Assembly: GCA_028681035.1 (NCBI GenBank)
Contig: JAQUJJ010000198.1
Span: 1 to 5,241, forward strand
DNA from: Candidatus Cloacimonadota bacterium
GTDB lineage: Bacteria; Cloacimonadota; Cloacimonadia; Cloacimonadales; Cloacimonadaceae
DNA: 5,241 nucleotides
Reading direction: 5' to 3'
Shown here: piece by piece, positions 1 through 4,740 of the stretch
Numbering within the stretch: position 1 is the first letter of the stretch
Layout of the letters: each line of letters opens with the position of its first letter
Notes under the pieces: generated by a model
The model's input: only the letters and a program-made list of their open reading frames with translations
Databases searched by the model: none
Told to the model about the DNA's origin: nothing
Program-made: the position numbers and the translations under genes

Positions 1-45
1 AAACTCTCCAATATCGTGACCCTATGTTTTTCGTTTGTTGTAAGG

Positions 46-168
46 TATAATGTGGACAAATTCAAGGGAGTGTGGAACAATTATATGCAGCTCGAAATTC
101 CGTGTATGAAAAACGGGGGGATGTGAACTCAATATTCTTATTGACAAACGTAAATAATAGTGTATGCA
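46..168 (+). promoter_or_regulatory. Promoter region of the GIY-YIG gene
   Basis: The best candidate is a perfect -35 TTGACA at 141-146, a 16-bp spacer and a -10-like TATGCA at 163-168. It would start transcription near 175 and give a leader of about 25 nt before the ATG at 199. A second, upstream candidate is a consensus TATAAT at 46-51, whose -35 position (23-28, TATGTT) is poor; it would give a leader of about 140 nt. Both are pattern matches only. Nothing else recognisable lies in the first 140 bp. Confidence 0.45.
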
Positions 169-198
169 TCAAAACAGAATCTAACAAAAGAGGTAATC

Positions 199-600
199 AT
201 GAATACTCTAACTCCTATGGAAAAACTGGTCATTTGGGCTCGTTGCTATACATCATTAGCATTGGCAACAGAAGTAGCTCCTGATACAATGGGATGCTAT
301 TGCTTCGTTTATGAAGGCAATATAGTTTACATTGGAAAAGCAGAGAGTGGAATAAAGTCTCGATTACAACAGCATTATAATGGTAACGGGACTTCCGATT
401 CATCAAAGAGAATCTACCAGATTCGAGATCACATAACTGCCCATTGGAAGGTACTGAAGACCAAACAAGAATGCCAGGATTTTGAAGCGAAGTACATTGA
501 CAGCTATGATCCTGAATGGAACGAGATTTCGGGCTGGAAATCATGTGAGGCATCAGTAGTTCCTAATCAACAGCTCGGTCTCAGTCTGAAAAGCACCTGA
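199..600 (+). CDS. Small stand-alone GIY-YIG nuclease domain protein
   Basis: This 133-aa protein carries a single GIY-YIG endonuclease domain, the fold of UvrC, homing endonucleases and Slx1, which cleaves DNA with one metal ion. The half-motifs read GCY at residues 32-34 and VYIGK at 43-47. The expected arginine/histidine helix follows (R55, H59 in GIKSRLQQHY). Further on come the catalytic glutamate (E96, in FEAKYI) and the closing P-x-W-N (105-108) that matches the usual P-x-Y-N. The start at 199 is chosen because AGAGG lies 5 nt upstream; an earlier in-frame ATG at 160 has no such site. There is no DNA-recognition domain beyond the nuclease, so the target is unknown. The last 15 codons (from 553) are read antisense to the C-terminus of the methyltransferase remnant, so the tail may not be ancestral. 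The family call is firm; repair, mobile-element or restriction-related roles cannot be told apart. Confidence 0.82.
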   Translation: MNTLTPMEKLVIWARCYTSLALATEVAPDTMGCYCFVYEGNIVYIGKAESGIKSRLQQHYNGNGTSDSSKRIYQIRDHITAHWKVLKTKQECQDFEAKYIDSYDPEWNEISGWKSCEASVVPNQQLGLSLKST

Positions 601-876
601 AACGGTATATTGTGCTTCGACTTCATCAATGGTGAAGCCTTGGTAGAGTGTGCGGATAAAAGGGTCGTTATTGTAGGATAGCAGGAACTTTCCTTTGATG
701 TTTTTCAGCATAGCTGTCAGCTCTTCATGCTTGGTAAAGGCGTCCGCATCTTCTCTGTCGTATAAATGCTCCTTGGTGTAATAGGGTGGGTCAAGATAGA
801 AGAAGGTGTTGGGCGTATCAAAACGGGCAATAAGCTTCGCAAAGTCCTGCTTTTCGATGATCACCTATTTAAGCCG
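553..876 (-). pseudogene. Remnant of a D12-class DNA adenine methyltransferase (Dam-like)
   Basis: The open part (864 to 553) encodes about 103 aa that match the C-terminal half of D12 N6-adenine methyltransferases. It has the lead-in VIIEKQDF, then FFYLDPPYY with the catalytic motif IV DPPY at residues 25-28, the block KNIKGKFLLSYNND (54-67), and the usual ending ELLIRNY. Full-length family members are roughly 260-290 aa and carry the SAM-binding FxGxG motif in the N-terminal half, which is absent here. The only start is a GTG directly preceded by an in-frame TAG (865-867) with no ribosome binding site. Just upstream of that stop the frame reads R-L-K, the family's typical lead-in (RLxxV), so homology appears to run across the nonsense codon before a TAA at 877-879. 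This is a decayed gene that is unlikely to make an active enzyme. It is convergent with the GIY-YIG gene and overlaps it by 48 bp, as is common in degraded phage or restriction-modification loci. Confidence 0.82.
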
Positions 877-915
877 TTATGGGTATGCTTAATTACAACT
901 TCAGTATTAACTTAG

Positions 916-934
916 GTAGTTACAGTATAACTAC
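916..934. repeat. Short perfect inverted repeat
   Basis: GTAGTTA (916-922) and TAACTAC (928-934) form a perfect 7-bp inverted repeat around a 5-nt centre. It lies just upstream, in the minus-strand sense, of the broken methyltransferase gene. It could be an old operator or part of a mobile-element end. No U-tract follows on either strand, so it is not an obvious terminator. Confidence 0.4.
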
Positions 935-1054
935 AGAAAGATCATTTTCAGGTGGGGTTAAAAATAAATGGCAATTCTGTCCCAAATTCCCGGATTTGTC
1001 CTCCTTACATTATAGAAGCATAAAAATAAGTTCTTTGATGAGTGTATAGGTGAT

Positions 1055-1129
1055 TGTACCCGTAGGTACAGGAAGTCCAGATGTCTAGGGGTCGAGATGT
1101 GGGTTGTAGAGCAGGATTCCAATCCTGCT
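1055..1129. repeat. Two-hairpin intergenic element
   Basis: Two perfect inverted repeats lie 39 nt apart: 6-bp arms with a 4-nt loop (1055-1060 / 1065-1070) and 9-bp arms with a 2-nt centre (1110-1118 / 1121-1129). The sequence between and after them is G-rich on the plus strand. Such compact paired hairpins in gene-free DNA are typical of dispersed repeats or a structured RNA. A copy elsewhere in the genome cannot be tested from this window. Confidence 0.45.
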
Positions 1130-1170
1130 GAAGGTGGAAGCGTGGAAGGGTGAAACAAATGGATAGTTAC

Positions 1171-1309
1171 TCTTTTTCTCTTTGTTAAAATACTCTGCTT
1201 TTCTCCGCTTTTCTCTGTGTTAAAAAAAGAACTTAGCTTAACCCGCTATGTTCAGCAAAATCGGATTGATGTTAAGAGTTAAGCCCTACTCTTTTCTCTT
1301 TTTTCAAAC
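1171..1309. repeat. Short pyrimidine-rich direct repeats
   Basis: Two tandem 10-mers, GCTTTTCTCC (1197-1206) and GCTTTTCTCT (1207-1216), are followed by GTGTTAAAAA. A related block, TCTTTTTCTC then TTTGTTAAAA, lies at 1171-1190, and another (ACTCTTTTCTC) near 1288-1298. On the minus strand this reads as a purine-rich series of about 10 nt per unit, of the type (A)GCGGAGAAA / ACACAGAGAA. That pattern resembles CRCAGAGAA-type intergenic repeats known from several bacterial phyla. The function is unknown. Confidence 0.4.
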
Positions 1310-1325
1310 GGTGGGGTATCTGTTA

Positions 1326-2480
1326 TTACACCACGATGCGGGGGATTTGATACGGAAGGCGGGACAGCAGTTCGTAATTCACCATTTTGGTAAGCTCTGC
1401 AAAGGAAGAAACAGTGATGCTTAAATCACGCTGCTTGCCTATTATTACCACTTCGTCTCCGCTGGTAACATTGGGGATATGGCTGACGTTCACCATAAAC
1501 ATGTTCATATTTACCATGCCGACTACATCCGCCTTTTTGCCGCGGATAAGCACCTGCCCGGAATTGCCCAAAGCCCTGCTATAGCCCTGATGATAACCAA
1601 CGGAAACCGTAGCAACTTTCATGTTCTTGGTACTGAGATAGGCATTGCCATAGTTAACAAAATTGCCCTTGCCAACTGCTTTCACGCTCATCACCCGGCT
1701 TTTCCAGCTTAGCACTGTCTTTAGAGGATCGCGAGTGAATTTGGCTTCTTCGGAGAGCAGATTATTCATCTTAGTTTCCATGCTGGGCCAAAAACCGTAT
1801 TGCGCAATACCAAAACGCACCATATTCATAATCGTTTGTGGATAGGTGAGCGCGGCTGCTGAGCAAGCACTGTGATAGCGTAAAGGCACCATACCGCACT
1901 TCTTAAGGCTCTTGCAAAGCTTGTTGAACTGTTCGAATTGTTTCTGGACACGGAAGTAATTGGCAATGCTTTCTGCACCTGCGTAATGTGTGCACACCCC
2001 TTCCAGGCTAAGGTAGCGGTGGTTCTTTTTTATCTCCTGAACAATGAGGGGCAATTCCTCTTCTTCAAAACCGGTGCGGTGCATCCCTGTTTCCAGTTCC
2101 AGATGTATCAAAGCTTTCTTTTTTTGCTTACGGGCTTCGGCGATGGCTGCGTCAAGACGCTCTTTGGTGAACACAAAGAAGGCAACGTTGTTCTCTATCA
2201 CCCAATCCATCTGGTCTGCATCCAGCATACCCATGATAATTAGCTGCGAATTATTGTCTTTAACCTGCAAGGCACGGTAGGCTTCGTAGGCATCATAAAC
2301 GGCAAAATAATGAACTCCGGCTGCCTCTGCCAGGGGCAAAAACTGTTCTATACCGTGTCCATAGGCGTTGCCTTTGATCACAGAAATAAAGGTTACATCA
2401 TCGCCTATCCGCTTCTTAAGATAACGGATGTTCTTGTTAAGTGCCTGTTTATCCAGTTCAATCCAGCTCGAGTGTAGCAT
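1326..2480 (-). CDS. alr: Alanine racemase family PLP enzyme, divergent
   Basis: The protein is 384 aa, the usual length, with both family domains: an N-terminal PLP-binding TIM barrel and a C-terminal beta domain. The PLP lysine is K36 in VIKGNAYGHG (classically KANAYGHG). Other landmarks are TGMHRTGF (131-138), THYAG (164-168), HSACSAAA (203-210), VRFGIAQYG (221-229; R222 would contact the PLP ring nitrogen), the catalytic-tyrosine motif VGYHQGYSR (294-302, Y296) and the C-terminal YELLSRLPYQIPRIVV. It interconverts L- and D-alanine or a related amino acid in the cytoplasm, supplying D-Ala to peptidoglycan or feeding catabolism. Three places depart from classical Alr: GYADGY is GYHQGY, GRxCMDQ is GMVNMNM (Asp to Asn at 326), and the carbamylated lysine before DTGM is E128. 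The substrate may therefore not be alanine. The start is set by AGGAG 6 nt upstream of the ATG at 2480; an earlier ATG at 2513 lacks a site. It overlaps the upstream amidohydrolase by 23 bp and is probably coupled to it. Confidence 0.88.
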   Translation of the reverse strand: MLHSSWIELDKQALNKNIRYLKKRIGDDVTFISVIKGNAYGHGIEQFLPLAEAAGVHYFAVYDAYEAYRALQVKDNNSQLIIMGMLDADQMDWVIENNVAFFVFTKERLDAAIAEARKQKKKALIHLELETGMHRTGFEEEELPLIVQEIKKNHRYLSLEGVCTHYAGAESIANYFRVQKQFEQFNKLCKSLKKCGMVPLRYHSACSAAALTYPQTIMNMVRFGIAQYGFWPSMETKMNNLLSEEAKFTRDPLKTVLSWKSRVMSVKAVGKGNFVNYGNAYLSTKNMKVATVSVGYHQGYSRALGNSGQVLIRGKKADVVGMVNMNMFMVNVSHIPNVTSGDEVVIIGKQRDLSITVSSFAELTKMVNYELLSRLPYQIPRIVV

Positions 2481-3624
2481 ATTGCTCTCCTGTTTCTGCC
2501 AGGATACTGGCATATAAATTAAGGGCTGTAGGAATTAACTCATCAGGGAAATCGTAATCTGGATTGTGAAGTTGAGGATGCGTTTCCCCTGCTCCCAAGC
2601 CAAAGAAGCAGCATTTGTAGCGAGAGCCATAGAAGGAGAAATCCTCGCTCCAAGAAAAAGGATGGGAGGGCATAATAATCTGCATCTCAGCCTTGGTTGC
2701 GGCATTTACAGCCAGTGTATAAGCTTCTGTGGCGTTTACCGTAGCGGCAAACTTCTCCACCCACTTTATCTCGCATTGTAAGGCTGCGGCTGTGGCAATT
2801 GCCTTAATCTCGGTTTCCGCCCGCTTAGTCATTTTGTGTAAAACTTCATCGTGGTTTGCCCTGAAGGTAGCCATAATCTCGCCATCTCCTGGGGAAGTGC
2901 CAAAAGCTTCTTCTCCAAGACGAACGTGAATAACGGTGATTAGTGCAGCCGCAGCAGGCTCTGTATATAGCAGGGGAAGCTCGGTTAACAATTGCATAAT
3001 CGCTATCATTGCCTGCATAGGGCTGTTGCCATCTTCCGGATGCCCCGCATGAGAGGTTTTGCCAATCAGCTTAACCTTCAAGCCACAAGAAGCAGAGGCA
3101 AACACCTTATCTCTAATGATTAAAGCATTTAATGGATATCCGGGGATATTGTGCATGCCAAAGATAAAGTCAGGATTAAGGACAGTAAAACGTTCATCTG
3201 CCAGCACTGCCAGTGCACCCTCGGCAATCTCTTCCGCAGGCTGGAATAAGAGGATAACTTTGCCAGTCCATTTGCCGGGATTAGCAGATAGCCACTGTGC
3301 AAAAGCTATTAGACAGGTGGCATGCCCATCATGACCGCAGGCATGGCTGACGCCCGGATTGTTGCTAATATAGCTATGGCTGCTGTTTTCGCTTATCGGT
3401 AGAGCATCTAAATCTGCTCTGAAGCATAGGGTAAAACCCGGCTGCTGCGAATCATATACAGCGGCAACACCATTACCGCCAAGCCCGGAGATTATGGTTT
3501 GGGGCTTAAACTGTTCTAGGTGCTTAATGATGAATTTAGCAGTGGAAATTTCCTTACAGGAAAGCTCAGGGTGAGCATGGATAAAGTGACGGATTTCGAC
3601 GAGGTATTTTATTTTAACGTTCAT
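2458..3624 (-). CDS. M20D-family metal-dependent amidohydrolase (N-acyl-amino-acid / hippurate hydrolase type)
   Basis: This 388-aa protein, the standard family length, cleaves the amide of N-acyl amino acids, amidated amino acids or small dipeptides in the cytoplasm with two divalent metals. The visible family signature runs in order: HPELSCKE (18-25), RADLDALPI (69-77), SHACGHDGH (93-101) with metal ligands C96 and H98, QPAEE (128-132) with the catalytic/ligand glutamate pair, GMHN (156-159) with H158, GKTSHAGHPEDG (188-199) in the lid/dimer domain with H192, SWSEDFSFY (324-332), and LHNPDYDFPDELI (352-364) with H353. All ligands are present, so it should be active. No signal peptide or membrane segment is visible. 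No Shine-Dalgarno sequence precedes the ATG at 3624, and no better start exists nearby. It is the first gene of an operon with the racemase. The exact substrate cannot be read from the sequence: N-acetyl/N-benzoyl amino acids, N-acetyl-diaminopimelate and indole-acetyl conjugates are all used by relatives. Confidence 0.93.
   Translation of the reverse strand: MNVKIKYLVEIRHFIHAHPELSCKEISTAKFIIKHLEQFKPQTIISGLGGNGVAAVYDSQQPGFTLCFRADLDALPISENSSHSYISNNPGVSHACGHDGHATCLIAFAQWLSANPGKWTGKVILLFQPAEEIAEGALAVLADERFTVLNPDFIFGMHNIPGYPLNALIIRDKVFASASCGLKVKLIGKTSHAGHPEDGNSPMQAMIAIMQLLTELPLLYTEPAAAALITVIHVRLGEEAFGTSPGDGEIMATFRANHDEVLHKMTKRAETEIKAIATAAALQCEIKWVEKFAATVNATEAYTLAVNAATKAEMQIIMPSHPFSWSEDFSFYGSRYKCCFFGLGAGETHPQLHNPDYDFPDELIPTALNLYASILAETGEQYATLELD
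2487..2491 (-). promoter_or_regulatory. Ribosome binding site that sets the racemase start
   Basis: On the minus strand AGGAG lies 6 nt before the ATG at 2480, inside the last codons of the amidohydrolase. Ribosomes finishing the upstream gene would melt and pass this site, which favours translational coupling. It also argues against the longer start at 2513. Confidence 0.7.
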
Positions 3625-3632
3625 ATATAGAC

Positions 3633-3661
3633 ATGCTTGCAGATAGGTAAGCAGGTGTCAA
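3633..3661 (-). promoter_or_regulatory. Putative promoter of the amidohydrolase-racemase operon
   Basis: Read on the minus strand there is a perfect TTGACA (3661-3656), a 17-bp spacer and an extended -10 (TGC then AAGCAT, 3638-3633). Transcription would begin near 3627, only 2-3 nt before the ATG. This fits the missing ribosome binding site and suggests a leaderless mRNA. The -10 hexamer itself matches the consensus at only 3 of 6 positions, so the call is moderate. Confidence 0.42.
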
Positions 3662-3697
3662 GCAATAATTCAAATTTTACAGGCATTCGCCCGTTTT

Positions 3698-3883
3698 TGT
3701 CGTTCCCGCGGAGGCGGGAATCCAGACCTTCTCAAATTATTCCATATCAACCAGTTACGCAAGATAGAAAACAGCTTAGTGGTTCAGCTTTTGCTGTCTG
3801 ATCTTAGGTGTGTTTATCATAATTATCCCCGGTTAATATATTGTCTTTTAATGAGCTGGATTCCCGCCTCCGCGGGAACGACA
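3698..3883. repeat. REPIN/MITE-like pair of 28-bp inverted repeats, each a hairpin
   Basis: The 28 bp at 3698-3725 recur perfectly, inverted, at 3856-3883. Each arm is itself a hairpin: TTCCCGC, loop GGAG, GCGGGAA (3703-3720 in the left arm). The 130 bp between the arms are AT-rich and contain no gene. This architecture matches REP doublets (REPINs) and small non-autonomous transposons carrying the widespread TTCCCGCGGAGGCGGGAA-type palindrome. The GC-rich arms stand out strongly from their surroundings. The element lies in the intergenic space upstream of the operon, as these elements usually do. No transposase (RAYT) is in the window. Confidence 0.8.
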
Positions 3884-3910
3884 GTCGTAAAACGAGAACT
3901 AAATATAAAG

Positions 3911-4102
3911 TCTCACCGAAAATTGCAAATCGTCTCAGCGAAAATTGCAAGCGGCCAAAGTGGGGCATTTCTCGTATGATCTGATCGGCCAGTTTGTATC
4001 ACTGAATATTGCAAATGTATCACCGAAAATTGCAAGCGTATCACTGAAAATTGCATGGAAGTATCACCGATTATTGCAAGAAAGTATCATCGAAAATTGC
4101 AA
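3911..4102. repeat. Seven direct 18-bp repeats at 21-23 bp period (possible IS21-type end or binding-site array)
   Basis: The consensus is TATCACCGAAAATTGCAA. Copies start at 3911, 3933, 3997, 4018, 4039, 4062 and 4085, all in the same orientation; most differ from the consensus at 0-2 positions. Start-to-start steps are 22, 64, 21, 21, 23 and 23 bp, and the 64-bp step equals about three periods, so the array stays in phase across the gap. The two left copies read TCTCA instead of TATCA. The gap (3951-3996) contains CGGCCA twice (3952-3957, 3986-3991). The steps are close to two helical turns, so a protein would meet every copy on one face of the DNA. IS21-family transposons carry multiple terminal repeats of about this size bound by IstA, so a stranded IS21-like end is the leading guess. 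Iterons or operator arrays are alternatives. No istA or istB lies in the window. Confidence 0.75.
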
Positions 4103-4133
4103 GCGAACCCGTTCATCTTTCTTCTAAGGTGTT

Positions 4134-4172
4134 AAAAAAAAACGTGGGAAACACCGGGCGGTGTTCCCACGT
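4134..4172 (-). terminator. Strong intrinsic terminator on the minus strand, with no gene feeding it
   Basis: Reading leftward, a GC-rich stem (4172-4160 paired with 4155-4142, 13 bp with one bulged base, loop 4159-4156) is followed directly by nine U residues (4142-4134). This is a textbook Rho-independent terminator. The next gene to its right (4357) is on the opposite strand, so the terminator either belonged to a lost minus-strand gene, ends a small RNA, or insulates against readthrough into the repeat array. Confidence 0.85.
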
Positions 4173-4301
4173 ATCGGAGGGCATTCTATGTAGGGTCTGT
4201 AGGCTGCCTGCAATGTCTGCTTATGCCCGATTTTTGTCAATCAAAGAATCTCTCGTCTTTCTTATCATATTGAGCGGAAAGGACTTGACCACCTGTGCGA
4301 G

Positions 4302-4319
4302 GGGTGCGTAGTAGCACCC
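4302..4319 (+). promoter_or_regulatory. Small stem-loop in the leader of the 109-aa gene
   Basis: GGGTGC (4302-4307) and GCACCC (4314-4319) form a perfect 6-bp stem with a 6-nt loop, 37 nt upstream of the ATG. A TTGACC at 4285-4290 could be a -35 element, but no good -10 follows it. The hairpin may influence mRNA stability or initiation; no regulator can be named. Confidence 0.3.
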
Positions 4320-4356
4320 ATAAATCAAAAGTCGGGTAACCGAGAAGGAGATCAAG

Positions 4357-4686
4357 ATGACCAAGCAAAACAAGAATCGCAAGGAGCAGGCAACGCTGGA
4401 GGAGATGGTAAAATCAGGCAGCCAGATAGTTCTGATGCATGACGATGGCTCAGAGCAGCCAATTGAAGAGATTATCGAAGCCAATCAAGCATCCCAGGAT
4501 GATCCATACGCTAACGAGTTCCACTATAAGAGCTGGTGGAATCAGTTCCGAGGCCCCTGGCTGCAGTCGGAGAAGATGACGGTGGAAGAGATCAAAACCA
4601 GAGCAGACGATGCTTGGGAATGCGGTGACTACAAGGAAATGATCAACTTGATGGCGGAGCTAATCTGCCGGCTTGAAAAGAAGTAG
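4357..4686 (+). CDS. Hypothetical 109-aa acidic protein
   Basis: I do not recognise this protein. It is acidic (22 Asp/Glu against 14 Lys/Arg). A lysine-rich start (1-10) is followed by a likely helix (QATLEEMVKSG, 11-21), a short strand (QIVLMHDDG, 23-31) and another acidic helix (PIEEIIEAN, 35-43). A tryptophan-rich middle (W60, W61, W68) leads into a C-terminal helical part (75-109) with W87 and two cysteines (C89, C104). There is no signal peptide or membrane segment. The start is supported by GAAGGAG ending 6 nt before the ATG, and the gene ends in a hairpin terminator, so it is very likely real. The neighbouring structural-type protein and the small size would fit a phage or accessory-region gene, but no function can be assigned. 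Confidence 0.72.
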   Translation: MTKQNKNRKEQATLEEMVKSGSQIVLMHDDGSEQPIEEIIEANQASQDDPYANEFHYKSWWNQFRGPWLQSEKMTVEEIKTRADDAWECGDYKEMINLMAELICRLEKK

Positions 4687-4708
4687 CTGATCGTTATCGA
4701 TAAACATT

Positions 4709-4736
4709 AACCCGGTTCTGCCGGGTTTCTCTCTTG
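4709..4736 (+). terminator. Terminator of the 109-aa gene
   Basis: AACCCGG (4709-4715), a 5-nt loop and CCGGGTT (4721-4727) form a perfect 7-bp stem followed by a T/C-rich run (TTTCTCTCTT). It lies 22 nt after the stop codon and between two convergent genes. The U-tract is interrupted, so termination may be moderate. The minus-strand side lacks a U-run. Confidence 0.65.
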
Positions 4737-4740
4737 GACA

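Larger units (their letters stand above)
865..1325. other. Gene-free stretch with probable dispersed intergenic repeats
   Basis: No convincing gene is seen between the methyltransferase remnant and the racemase. The segment from about 1040 to 1165 has the look of a dispersed intergenic element. It contains the hairpin TGTACC-CGTA-GGTACA (1055-1070) and the palindrome AGCAGGATT-CC-AATCCTGCT (1110-1129). A 66-codon minus-strand reading frame over it (1158 to 958) has no RBS and appears incidental. From 1171 to 1309 there are pyrimidine-rich short repeats. No clear hairpin plus U-run terminator is visible after the racemase stop. Confidence 0.5.

Noticed and set aside
160..198. Longer start for the GIY-YIG protein at 160
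   Set aside because: The ATG at 160 overlaps the proposed -10 element and lacks an RBS; the ATG at 199 has AGAGG at proper spacing.
72..284. 70-aa plus-strand frame at the left end
   Set aside because: It overlaps the nuclease gene in another frame, covers its promoter and shows no family features.
958..1158. 66-aa minus-strand reading frame
   Set aside because: It has no ribosome binding site, runs over two inverted repeats and has an unprotein-like composition. It is better explained as an intergenic repeat.
2481..2513. Longer start for the racemase at 2513
   Set aside because: The extra 11 residues are unlike the family N-terminus, and the AGGAG site precedes the ATG at 2480.
3911..4102. 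CRISPR array
   Set aside because: The spacers between repeats are only 3-5 nt, apart from one gap of 46 nt, and the repeats are 18 bp. This is far from CRISPR geometry, and no cas gene is present.
3779..4127. Two short plus-strand frames (3779-3979 and 3945-4127)
   Set aside because: They are made of inverted-repeat and direct-repeat sequence and have no start signal, so they are not genes.
4221..4484. 87-aa minus-strand reading frame feeding the terminator at 4134
   Set aside because: It is antisense to the well-supported 109-aa gene and has no ribosome binding site that I can see.
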